Shown: piece by piece, positions 10,501 to 17,668 of the stretch
Position numbering within the stretch: the first letter of the stretch is position 1
How the letters are laid out: every line of letters begins with the position of its first letter
Assembly: GCA_964465945.1 (NCBI GenBank)
Contig: CAYXMM010000001.1
Location: 1-64,000, forward strand
Direction: 5' to 3'
From: JAJRPT01 sp964465945
Lineage (GTDB): Bacteria; Bacteroidota; Ignavibacteria; Kapaibacteriales; UBA2268
Length of the DNA stretch: 64,000 nt
Made by a program: the position numbers and the translations under genes
The notes under the pieces: model-generated
The model's database searches: none
What the model was told of the DNA's origin: nothing
The model's input: only the letters and a program-made list of their open reading frames with translations

Positions 10501-13188
10501 ATTTTTAGTTATTATGAATCAGAACTGAACAATCAAGATGAAGCTAACTTAATACTTGCTTCCACAAGAACAATTGATGACTTTTGGGCAGCAATAACAA
10601 CAAAAAATCAATATCAAATCAATCGACTTGAATCTCAAGATACTATCGACCAATTTACTGACTTTAATACTTTATGGACTGCCGTAGTTCCGCTGACTGT
10701 TTCGCTCTCAGAACTTGAAGAAAGAGTCGACCAAAATGAATATCCAAATAGTCGATTAATCGCTGGTTCGAAAGATAATTTAATTTTAGCGTTTCAGGTT
10801 TCTGCAACGGATTTCACTAATCTAACTGCAATTAAATTATTTGTACCAGATAATAAAAGACAATTTCAAAATTTTAAACTATACTCTTCAAATGATCAAT
10901 TCTTTAATTCAAACAATGATAATGAATTATTAATATCTGTAACTTATGGTCAGGATTCAGTTGAGTTTAATGGTTTACCAAATATTGAAATTAATCCATC
11001 AAATAATGGCTACTTCTTTATAACTGCTGATGTTTCTGATAGTGTTACTATATTTGCTGATTCTGTTTTAGTTTATTTAAACCAAGCATGCTTTACAATT
11101 AGCAGAGGAATAATAAAACTTGAAACAATCGGAACAAAATATTACAATTTCCAACAAAGAATCGATGCTATATATAATCCAATTGGAATTAGTGAAAGTC
11201 CTTTGCTGCCAAATACTATCAATATACCAATTTTTGGATTTGAAATTCAACCATTAGGCAACGAAGCAGGACTTACGAGTTTTGATTTGAATTTCTCAAA
11301 TTCACCTTTGTTGGCGTTATCAGGAAATTTAAAACTTTATCATTCAATCGACAATGATTACGCAACAAATGATGATAATTCACTTATTGACCTAAGCAAC
11401 GAGCTTTCAATTTCATCTAACAAAACTTATACTTTTGAACTATTAGAAGAAGAAATTATTGAAAGCGTAGGTGAATACTACTTTATTGTTGTTGATTCAA
11501 TTTCTAATAATGCGAATGATGGAACAAACGATTTAATTCTAAGTATTCCACAGCAATCTCTTCGTTCAAGTAGAGCAGCACCTGTTGCAACGGATACAAT
11601 CTCAGGTTCTGCATACACTTTTGCTGACCTTGATGTTACAATCGTTTCATCTGACTACATTCCAGAAGGGAATATTTTTAAAGAAGGTCGAAATCAAAAT
11701 CTATTTGGTTTTACTTTATCCGTTGATAATACTGCCAAGTTTGTTAAGTTAGTGTTGAACTACGAAGTTACAAATGGCTTATTACCAGTAAATCATCTAA
11801 CAAACATCAAATTATGGCAGGACTTAAATAATAACAAAGTTGCTGACCAAGACGAAGATATTTCAGTTGGAAAAATAGATGGAAATTACTTTGTTTTCGA
11901 GCCATTTTCTAAAAATGTAGTTTTCGAAAACGCAAGGAACTTCTTTGTAACTGCTGATATTAGAAATTCCGCTCCAATTAATTCAACTATAAAATTCAAT
12001 ATCCCAAGTAACGATTATGTCTCATTTAATAGTCCTGCAAAAGTTGAAGCCGGTGGACCATATTTAGGCACAATAAGAACAATTTCGCAAGCCCCAACTC
12101 CAAATGCTCTTTCAATATCTAATATTTATCCAACATTTATTCAATCGGGTGACCATATTGATGTTACAATCAAAACTTTAGATATAAATGGAAATGAAAC
12201 TATAGCAGACCAAAAGTATGATATAACTATTAATGTTGTCGGCGATGTTGCTAAATCAGGAAATTATACTGGCTCAATATTAAAAGGTCAATCTTATATA
12301 ACTATCACAAACCTTGTTCTAACTAATGACGACGGAGCAACTCCGGTTTATTTAACCACAGATAATTCTGAATTAACTGAGGCGATTTCTTCAACATTTA
12401 CACTTTATCCACTTTCTCCAGCAACAAATTCATCAGAATTAGCATTGTCAGACGGAAATCCTAACACAAGTTCAATTCAGATAGAATCTTGGACTAATGG
12501 CGATGGCGATGGTAGAATAATTGTTGCTCGTTTAGGTAGACCTCCTGCATCACCAGAAAATGAAATTATTTACTCTGCTGAAAATAATATAAATCAATCA
12601 ATTATTAATAGTAACCAAACACAACCTGGTTCATTCGTTATTTATAATGGCACTGATAACTCAGTTCCTTTTAAATTGAACGATTTAATGTCAAACTCAA
12701 CTTATTTCTTTAAAATATTTGAATATAAATTGTTTAATGGCAAGCCAATATATTTAAACAATGAAAATAATCCAACTTACTTCTATTCAACATCTGAAAG
12801 CAATGATGAAACTAACTCAAATTCTGATTCTTCAACTGCTACTATAATTTATGAAGATTTTATTGTTGATGGGCATCTTGCAAATGACAGCGAAATTGAT
12901 TGGTATAAATTTACATCTACTAAAAAGAACATTTTAATTAATTCTTGCGGTGAATTTTTATATATTGATTTATATAAAATCAACCCAGCAAATAATAAAT
13001 TACAATTAGTAAGAAGAACTCAAAATACCGGAACAAATTGCCAAGTAATTCTAATGAATAATAATTCTTCAGGAACATATTATATCAAAGTTCATAGATT
13101 AAATGGAGTTGAATCAGCAGATTATCAATTTAAAGTTCGTTCTTATAATAATGAATTATTCTCAAGAGCAACTTGTGAATGTCCATAA
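4528..13188 (+). CDS. Giant secreted repeat protein, probable surface adhesin
   Basis: This 2886-aa protein has a signal peptide (MRLLFFILFSLTLYYNGVSA) and then a G8-like region (residues ~22-95, with NTWVGGVVPTATDDVEI). A long Asn/Ser/Thr/Gly-rich, beta-helix-like body follows. At residues ~520-1090 there are about seven ~80-residue repeats with the pattern NNAGLxxD...GxIDxTDxSSTL. Later repeats carry SKTITNTGxLxF. A fibronectin-like adhesin module with TNGDGDGRIIVAR lies near residue 2657, and a PPC-like domain fills residues ~2770-2880. TTG at 4528 is chosen because it gives a complete signal peptide. The protein ends in ...TCECP with no recognisable T9SS sorting domain, so its route to the surface is unclear. 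A role in attachment is inferred. Confidence 0.8.
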   Translation: MRLLFFILFSLTLYYNGVSATFVTTQNGDFNNVNTWVGGVVPTATDDVEISHNVYISFGTNINSVTIKNGGVLRSNSGAVNLTISGNLSIEAGGNYQGVYLIVNFLNLIFNGTSTYTNAGTCSFKNIAVNTGKTLTLNSSIASGLLNISSISINGSLYCGTNTISLDGVSSFSLNSGATLQTANPNGVQATIDNSLLGITTYDNNASYIFSTGCTNTGFGSINTLKHIGLDAVTINNTTDFTMSGGFQNISPGSSFNANGLSTTITMQGVSSSSSSGYNVKVDYLHITGTHSSFSNLLIYNTLEIDASASLVVSASRTFSLQNNANIISSGSLSVANFEAVGNNTGESTISAGVFDNLNGYKHNSGTFTLSSTNSNTNGSATFSNLNITANFNSTNATSIEIIDDLFLNSTVNSNLSTFNMQGGNIYGSGSHSIGAINIFGNTSLNSVSLTANNSMNLSAGTFDIQGNSLIFDFSPTRTSGNIDATDPNCIIYIGGSSNINVPANTFVSNSISKLYLYTNATVSLNNNLIVSSILDLNNAGLILDMQNYNLSIGGSITTNIGSIDLTDNSSTLTLNTSSNITLPTFVSNECGNLYLSNNSTGTLANNLRVNGTLTLNNAGLLFDVTNKSLTIDNPIVSNAGAIDLTDNSSTLNLAFTGATAFSSGAFLNGEVGNLSISGSSTITLGSNADIDGDFTMNNANALFDISTYRLRLGGGINYTAGSIDATDASSTLSFAGSSPITFNTGVFSSTGDIGSLELLQSSTITQVGNLGVQSNLYVNNAGLYYDLQANEFGLSGDISYTSGTLDFTDASSTFLLSSNSPFTLNSNYFKDQKLGVLDIQRGGLVTLLNDLEVQGKLYLNNTLMDLDIETNDITLTLDNGWIIQTPGPTKFQSQTGGTLKLQNSSPLNLNGADFENYKVYNLILNNSTTTTLTDDFGVDNTLTMTAASPTFSLEGVIFVFPNILNYTAGLIDATNNSCRIDLWGAGNLTLPDVFKNREVGYLDVAKNGTITLGASLNVDNDLYFNSASSTFDLNSNTLTINDDVGYTAGYFDAQDNGSAFVIASGVNTLSYSGNWFINNTINELYVNEDIALTDNLIIEDVFNIDNGSVDIQGTNVEIQGDINLYNTGAISTANTNSLTFSNFSTMTNNSTGIISLNDLYVTGTLNTTASATIGGNFNVSGVSNFTSGTTTFDNSTSKTITNTGTLDFNYVNIGSGADIRTTSNFDLKNDFRMVDNTSVFVASSPSEITLDLNNMQIFSETNSDGASSGLTFYSLRIANSANIYFRGAYDFYINGNMFFDSGRLFFENGSNLIFTRSGGLTSLGNLTCDNLTFESTASFGDFRAVSQISGTITNEAGADNTLYITTLNDVDNVIINTAPNNADNLRFYNLNLTNSITSSAQSFDIGNSLNVDASSTLTQSSGTFRISGGSITNNGRLNLNDFEVYNSPITSSGFTIEGDYFLQNAGYSFTASAGSITFTKPNLTLNNSGTTQFFSLVFDDAVTNGTTDDDFTIAGGLTLGATSYFTASSPSEITLSGSNTITCPSHATGAQGLFLNDLNVTGNYTTNSPGSEIIIAQINGNLNVSGDIVFSNFAGTRFTGSSKTITNTGNLEFDYFWLPVGSYETISDFEINRRMAIGNGTSFQANAGTIYLSGASCSISNNAGNDISDFQFNNLEATNSDAYGSGSFSILGDITVNNSSSFTHSTGEIRFIDGGTHTIYNDEQLIFNDLSIENANTVQTSSDFTVKSDIFDLLGATSSFTALAGEVTFKVNSSSATITSGGGLGSVVFNDLHIDDSKSLYIQDNLDIIINGNFTADASANLYTAGTTNFYFQGSTQQTISVENGAEINFQNLTLDNSTGLNLDNSIAVDELNVYKDLRLSDGDLNLNGGNILTLQEPLAFLYETEGIVKNSINDDSQLGHIYYDYTFNSTLNTLNFAGLGIGFKQGAGANPFGQTIIKRYHTSVEVAGGNSVQRMFGITTANDGIEARPIFSYYESELNNQDEANLILASTRTIDDFWAAITTKNQYQINRLESQDTIDQFTDFNTLWTAVVPLTVSLSELEERVDQNEYPNSRLIAGSKDNLILAFQVSATDFTNLTAIKLFVPDNKRQFQNFKLYSSNDQFFNSNNDNELLISVTYGQDSVEFNGLPNIEINPSNNGYFFITADVSDSVTIFADSVLVYLNQACFTISRGIIKLETIGTKYYNFQQRIDAIYNPIGISESPLLPNTINIPIFGFEIQPLGNEAGLTSFDLNFSNSPLLALSGNLKLYHSIDNDYATNDDNSLIDLSNELSISSNKTYTFELLEEEIIESVGEYYFIVVDSISNNANDGTNDLILSIPQQSLRSSRAAPVATDTISGSAYTFADLDVTIVSSDYIPEGNIFKEGRNQNLFGFTLSVDNTAKFVKLVLNYEVTNGLLPVNHLTNIKLWQDLNNNKVADQDEDISVGKIDGNYFVFEPFSKNVVFENARNFFVTADIRNSAPINSTIKFNIPSNDYVSFNSPAKVEAGGPYLGTIRTISQAPTPNALSISNIYPTFIQSGDHIDVTIKTLDINGNETIADQKYDITINVVGDVAKSGNYTGSILKGQSYITITNLVLTNDDGATPVYLTTDNSELTEAISSTFTLYPLSPATNSSELALSDGNPNTSSIQIESWTNGDGDGRIIVARLGRPPASPENEIIYSAENNINQSIINSNQTQPGSFVIYNGTDNSVPFKLNDLMSNSTYFFKIFEYKLFNGKPIYLNNENNPTYFYSTSESNDETNSNSDSSTATIIYEDFIVDGHLANDSEIDWYKFTSTKKNILINSCGEFLYIDLYKINPANNKLQLVRRTQNTGTNCQVILMNNNSSGTYYIKVHRLNGVESADYQFKVRSYNNELFSRATCECP
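6090..7800 (+). repeat. Tandem ~240-bp coding repeats within the giant adhesin
   Basis: About seven degenerate units encode ~80 residues each, recognisable by NNAGL...D, then GxIDxTDxSSTL, then a G-x-L-x-(I/V) turn and T-L. The units have diverged too far to be recent duplications, but the period is regular. Confidence 0.75.
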
Positions 13189-13198
13189 TTTTATTTAA

Positions 13199-13723
13199 CT
13201 ATAACCACAATTTATTAATCATATTTTTTATATTATTAATGATGTTATTTTTTGTTTCGGTATATTTGTTGAGTTTATTTTGATAGATAGTATTTAGCTC
13301 TCTTAAATCGAACAAGTTTGAATTAAATTCGTCGATTTGTGTTTGGTTTATTCCGAGTTCAATCAGTTCATAAAGATTATCTTCTAAAAATCTAGAAACC
13401 TCATAAGCATAATCCACAAAACTATCTATGTTATAATTATAAAAATCATTATGAATTACTCCTTCATATCTTGAAACTTCTTCATCATAAAAAATTTTAA
13501 TTTTACGCACATACTTTTGAGTAATATCAACCATTCTATTATGTACTTTTTCTAGTTGTTTTTTATGCTCTTTCATAGATAAGTCAAATTCATATTGACT
13601 TGGCAATAAATTATATTCATTCAGAAGAGATTCGCCTTTTTCAATAGTTTCGCTTTTTTGCCCATCGAGTAAATTTCTTAATAAACGTGATAACTCTAAA
13701 TCACTATATTTTTCTAAACTCAT
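13199..13723 (-). CDS. Hypothetical helical protein
   Basis: This 174-aa charged protein has no signal peptide or membrane segment. It is predicted mostly alpha-helical, with heptad-like stretches (MKEHKKQLEKVHNRMVDITQKYVRK and the Asn-rich C-terminus). I recognise no family. It is transcribed on its own and converges on the giant adhesin gene with only 10 bases between stops. Codon use looks like its neighbours. Confidence 0.6.
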   Translation of the reverse strand: MSLEKYSDLELSRLLRNLLDGQKSETIEKGESLLNEYNLLPSQYEFDLSMKEHKKQLEKVHNRMVDITQKYVRKIKIFYDEEVSRYEGVIHNDFYNYNIDSFVDYAYEVSRFLEDNLYELIELGINQTQIDEFNSNLFDLRELNTIYQNKLNKYTETKNNIINNIKNMINKLWL

Positions 13724-13861
13724 AAAAATTATCTAAATTAATATAATTAAAACACAAACAAAACTAAAAAACAAATGTAATTATATCAAATATTTTAAAT
13801 TAAAATATTAAATAAGCAATAGACATAAAACTAATAAAATTCGCATAAACTTAATATTTTC

Positions 13862-13893
13862 TTTGTTTTATTGAAATAACATTCTTAATTTTG
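13862..13893 (+). promoter_or_regulatory. fusA promoter (TTTG -33 and TAATTTTG -7)
   Basis: TTTG at 13862-13865 and TAATTTTG at 13886-13893 are separated by 20 bases, which fits the Bacteroidota consensus. A ~65-base leader precedes the ATG. Confidence 0.65.
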
Positions 13894-13960
13894 TAATCTT
13901 TAAACGAAAAATTTCAAAATAAGAAATTCAAATTTTTATAAATTATAACTTGATTTTAAA

Positions 13961-16051
13961 ATGGCAGAAATAAGCAAACTACGAAATATCGGTATCGCTG
14001 CCCACATCGACTCCGGTAAAACAACTCTAACAGAAAGAATTTTATTCTATACTGGTAGAATTCATAAAGTTGTTGAAACTCGCTCAAAAGATGGTGGTGG
14101 TCCTACAATGGACTCTATGGATCTTGAAAGAGAAAAAGGTATCACAATCCAATCAGCAGCAACTTATGCTACTTGGGGAGACCACAATATCAATATCATC
14201 GACACTCCTGGTCACATCGACTTTACAGTTGAAGTTGAAAGAGCATTAAGAGTATTAGATGGTGCTGTTCTTGTACTTTGTGCTGTTGCAGGTGTACAAT
14301 CTCAATCAATCACTGTTGACAGACAAATGAAAAGATATAAAGTTCCTCGTTTAGCTTTTATCAACAAATGTGATCGCTCTGGTGCTAATCCAGATAGAGT
14401 GGTTGCTCAATTAAAAGAAAAATTATCACTTAACGCAGTTATGGTAACAATGCCTATGGGCGTTGAAGACAAAATGCGTGGAGTTGTTGACTTATTAACT
14501 ATGAAATCTGTTTATTTTGATGGTCCTCAGGGTGAAGATATCAGAATAGAAGAAATTCCTGCTGAGTTCCTTGATGAAGCAAAGAAAAAAAGAAATAAAC
14601 TTGTTGAAGCGGTATCTGATTTTGATGATGCTATCGCTGAAAAATTCTTAATGGAAGAAGAAGTAAGCGCAGAAGAATTGAGACCAATAATTAGAAAAGC
14701 AACAATAGATTTAAAATTAGTTCCTGTTTTTGCAGGTACTGCTTTCAAATACAAAGGTGTTCAATTATTATTAGATGGTGTTACTGAGTATTTACCTTCA
14801 CCATTAGATATGAAATATACTGCATTAGATGCTGATAATGATGAAGCTGAGTTCCCATTAGTTTGCGACCCAACTAAAATCCCTGTTTTACTTGCTTTCA
14901 AACTTGAAGACGGAAAATATGGTCAACTTACTTATATGAGAATTTACCAAGGTAAAGTTAAAAAGGGTGATTTCATATATAATTCATCTAATGATAAGAA
15001 ATTCAAAGTTCCTCGTTTAGTTCGTATGCACGCAAATGAAATGATGGATATTGAAGAAGCAGAAGCTGGTGATATCATCGCTACTTTCGGTATTGATTGT
15101 TCTTCTGGGGACACTTTCACTGACGGGGCTAAAAAATTAACTATGGAAACAATGTTTGTTCCAACTCCGGTTATTGAGTTAACAGTTGCTCCAAAAGAAA
15201 AATCTGGCTTGGTTAATTTTTCTAAAGCATTAAATAGATTCCAAAAAGAAGACCCTACTTTAAGAGTTTCTCGTGATGAAGAAACAGGTGATACAATCAT
15301 CAAAGGTATGGGTGAACTTCACCTTGAAATTTATGTTGAAAGAATCAAGAGAGAGTATAATACAGAGGTAGTTGTTGGTGAACCAAAAGTTGCCTATAGA
15401 GAAGCAATCAATAAAAAAATCGAATTTGATTATACTCACAAAAAACAAACTGGTGGTTCCGGTCAATTCGCACGTGTTGCAGGTTATATCGAGCCAATTC
15501 CGTTAGATACTGCTGTTAATTATGAATTTGTGAACAAAATCGTTGGTGGTTCTATTCCAAAAGAATATATTCCTGCCTGCGATAAAGGTTTCCAAGAGCA
15601 ATTAACTCAAGGTGTTCTTATCGACCAACCAGTAGTTGGTGTTAAAGTTGAAATCAATGATGGTTCTACTCACGCAGTTGACTCTTCAGACTTAGCATTC
15701 CGTCTTGCTTCAAGACAAGCGATGAAAGAATCTATGGCAAAAGCAAGCCCTGTAATTCTCGAACCAATTATGAAGCTTGAAGTTTCTGCACCAGATGAGT
15801 TTCAAGGTGTTGTAATCGGTCAGTTAAATCAAAGAAGAGGGATTATTATCAACACAGCATCTGAAAATAACTATGTTGTTGTTGAATCTGAAGTTCCACT
15901 AAAAGAAATGTTTGGATATTCAACAGACTTACGTTCTTTGACTCAAGGTAAAGGCGAGTTCACAATGGAATTCTTAAAATACAGCCAAGTGCCAAGAAAC
16001 GTTCAAGATGAAATCGTTAAAGCATACCAAGAAAGTAAAAAAGAAAAATAA
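13961..16051 (+). CDS. fusA: Translation elongation factor G
   Basis: This 696-aa GTPase drives ribosomal translocation. G1 is AHIDSGKTT (residues 14-22), G3 DTPGHIDF, G4 NKCD, followed by domains II-V to the C-terminus at normal length. The G1 loop has Ser where standard bacterial EF-G has Ala (AHIDAGKTT), and GITIQSAAT follows; this combination is typical of mitochondrial EFG1 and the related bacterial spdEFG1 class. The gene stands alone, with no rpsL, rpsG or tuf, which fits a non-str-operon EF-G. It has its own promoter and a strong terminator. Confidence 0.93.
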   Translation: MAEISKLRNIGIAAHIDSGKTTLTERILFYTGRIHKVVETRSKDGGGPTMDSMDLEREKGITIQSAATYATWGDHNINIIDTPGHIDFTVEVERALRVLDGAVLVLCAVAGVQSQSITVDRQMKRYKVPRLAFINKCDRSGANPDRVVAQLKEKLSLNAVMVTMPMGVEDKMRGVVDLLTMKSVYFDGPQGEDIRIEEIPAEFLDEAKKKRNKLVEAVSDFDDAIAEKFLMEEEVSAEELRPIIRKATIDLKLVPVFAGTAFKYKGVQLLLDGVTEYLPSPLDMKYTALDADNDEAEFPLVCDPTKIPVLLAFKLEDGKYGQLTYMRIYQGKVKKGDFIYNSSNDKKFKVPRLVRMHANEMMDIEEAEAGDIIATFGIDCSSGDTFTDGAKKLTMETMFVPTPVIELTVAPKEKSGLVNFSKALNRFQKEDPTLRVSRDEETGDTIIKGMGELHLEIYVERIKREYNTEVVVGEPKVAYREAINKKIEFDYTHKKQTGGSGQFARVAGYIEPIPLDTAVNYEFVNKIVGGSIPKEYIPACDKGFQEQLTQGVLIDQPVVGVKVEINDGSTHAVDSSDLAFRLASRQAMKESMAKASPVILEPIMKLEVSAPDEFQGVVIGQLNQRRGIIINTASENNYVVVESEVPLKEMFGYSTDLRSLTQGKGEFTMEFLKYSQVPRNVQDEIVKAYQESKKEK

Positions 16052-16076
16052 ATATTAATACATTTTTTTTAATTAA

Positions 16077-16108
16077 AACACTCCTTAAATACTAAGGAGT
16101 GTTTTTTT
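16077..16108 (+). terminator. Rho-independent terminator after fusA
   Basis: A perfect 11-bp stem, AACACTCCTTA/TAAGGAGTGTT, with a 5-base loop is followed by a T run. Confidence 0.93.
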
Positions 16109-16209
16109 ATACATAAATACAATAAAACTGATTTTAGATATTTGTATCACATTTTTTAACACAATTCTTAAAATATTCACTATACGTCATTTTTTATCTC
16201 CTTAGTCCT

Positions 16210-16217
16210 TAATTTTG
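16210..16217 (+). promoter_or_regulatory. -7 element TAATTTTG
   Basis: TAATTTTG ends 19 bases before the ATG at 16237, so the leader would be very short. Confidence 0.55.
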
Positions 16218-16236
16218 TATTTTAAATTTACAAATT

Positions 16237-16548
16237 ATGGCAAAGAAGAAAAAGAAAATAATTGAAGACGAAGATTATAATCTTTATTTTAAAATTACTA
16301 CGTTTTATAAAGTATTGCATATAGCGTATGATGACACTTTTTATTTTATGCAAGAACATCGCCTATTCGGAGGCAAGCAAATCACTTACGAGCACACACA
16401 TTCCGCTGTCTTCTGGGAAGAAGAATACACCCTGCCCGACCACATAGACAATAATGACTGGCTACAAGTTGTTGCCAATCGCACCACTATAAAGCATATT
16501 TATGTTGATAAAAAGGAGTTTGAGAAGTATGTTAGGTGGTTGTGGTGA
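16237..16548 (+). CDS. Small conserved-looking hypothetical protein
   Basis: This 103-aa soluble protein begins with a basic tract (MAKKKKKIIEDED) and is rich in aromatics and His (YKVLHIAYDDTFYFMQEHRLF, HTHSAVFWEEE, YVRWLW at the end). I recognise no family. The promoter element, ATG start and terminator directly downstream support a real gene. It is codirectional with fusA but separated by a terminator. Confidence 0.6.
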   Translation: MAKKKKKIIEDEDYNLYFKITTFYKVLHIAYDDTFYFMQEHRLFGGKQITYEHTHSAVFWEEEYTLPDHIDNNDWLQVVANRTTIKHIYVDKKEFEKYVRWLW

Positions 16549-16558
16549 GGGGGAGAAA

Positions 16559-16580
16559 AAGCCCCGGTTTTGGGGCTTAA
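16559..16580. terminator. Hairpin between convergent genes
   Basis: AAGCCCC pairs with GGGGCTT over a 6-base loop, 10 bases after the stop at 16548 and just before the stop of the minus-strand gene. T-tracts are poor, so it may act only partly. Confidence 0.55.
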
Positions 16581-16582
16581 AA

Positions 16583-17563
16583 CTAAATTTGACTTGTATA
16601 TTTATTACTTTCAAATAAAAGACTGTTTATATCACAATAAGTATGACCTTGAGTAAAAGCAGTTATAGTTCCATTTTTTGAAATTTTATCATTTTTTATC
16701 CCTTTACTTCTTTTAAGAGTTCTAATATCATCATGTTTTGAAAGAACTATAATTTTATAATATCCAATTCTTTTTTTTGTGTTTGAGTTTACATAATCAT
16801 CAATTCTTTTTTGTAATTCTTTTAAATCACGATTTAAGCCTTTAAATTCACTATCATTTAAATTATAAATATTATCGGATGAAAAATTGAAGTCATCTAT
16901 AAAACCTAATATCTCAGGAAAATATACTTGAATTTCTCCATTTAAATAAAAACCAAAATATTTTGATAATTTAAATTTTCTGTTTTGCTGACAAATATAT
17001 AATCCTGTTTGTAAATATTCTGCAAAAGCATCTTTTGCCGCAACTACCGTAACTATATTATTTGGATCTTCTGATAAAACATCACTATTTTCTAAGAATA
17101 TTTTTAATTCTCGTAACAAAAATCTTTCTCTTTCAGTTATTGAAAATTGATCAAGTAATAAAATCTCGATAATTTCTAAAATAGTATTAAAATTTGACCA
17201 AATAATTCGACTGTCATCTCCTCTAAATGGTTTAATTAAATCAGGTGTTAATAAAAGCAATTTTGAATAATCATTCGTTAAATAAGATAGATGGTTTTCT
17301 ATTTGTCTTTCATCAACAGAATCTATTTTAATTTTAGTTTCAATAAAAAGTTCAAAATTAGAATAAATACGTGCATCAGGAATACTACTATTTTCACCTT
17401 TTTTAACTTGATTTTCAAATTTTACCAATTCAAAAGTATCTTCACCAATAATTTTTGCTAATATTGTGCTCAAAGTATTTGGATTTAAGCGTTCAAATAC
17501 TGCAATTATTGTCGAGGTTACTCTATTTTCACCTTGTGAATAAGTAGAAAAAATTGAATCCAT
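16583..17563 (-). CDS. PD-(D/E)XK nuclease-like protein
   Basis: This 326-aa soluble protein shows a PD-(D/E)XK-type core: IPDAR (D63), then FELFIETKIK with E75 and K77, then a QIENHLSYL helix near residues 87-95 and a LLLLTPD strand. This is the layout of restriction-endonuclease-fold proteins. No helicase or methylase domain is attached. It lies on the minus strand next to a metalloprotease/LRR gene and a type IIG restriction remnant, so a defence role is plausible but inferred. The target is unknown. Start ATG at 17563. Confidence 0.6.
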   Translation of the reverse strand: MDSIFSTYSQGENRVTSTIIAVFERLNPNTLSTILAKIIGEDTFELVKFENQVKKGENSSIPDARIYSNFELFIETKIKIDSVDERQIENHLSYLTNDYSKLLLLTPDLIKPFRGDDSRIIWSNFNTILEIIEILLLDQFSITERERFLLRELKIFLENSDVLSEDPNNIVTVVAAKDAFAEYLQTGLYICQQNRKFKLSKYFGFYLNGEIQVYFPEILGFIDDFNFSSDNIYNLNDSEFKGLNRDLKELQKRIDDYVNSNTKKRIGYYKIIVLSKHDDIRTLKRSKGIKNDKISKNGTITAFTQGHTYCDINSLLFESNKYTSQI

Positions 17564-17668
17564 TTTTCAATCTCCTAAAAATTTAAAAAAATTGTTTTCT
17601 TAATTATATCAAACAAAACTTAAGAAGTTTTAATTTATATTAATTTTTCTTTTAGTACCTCTTTTATT

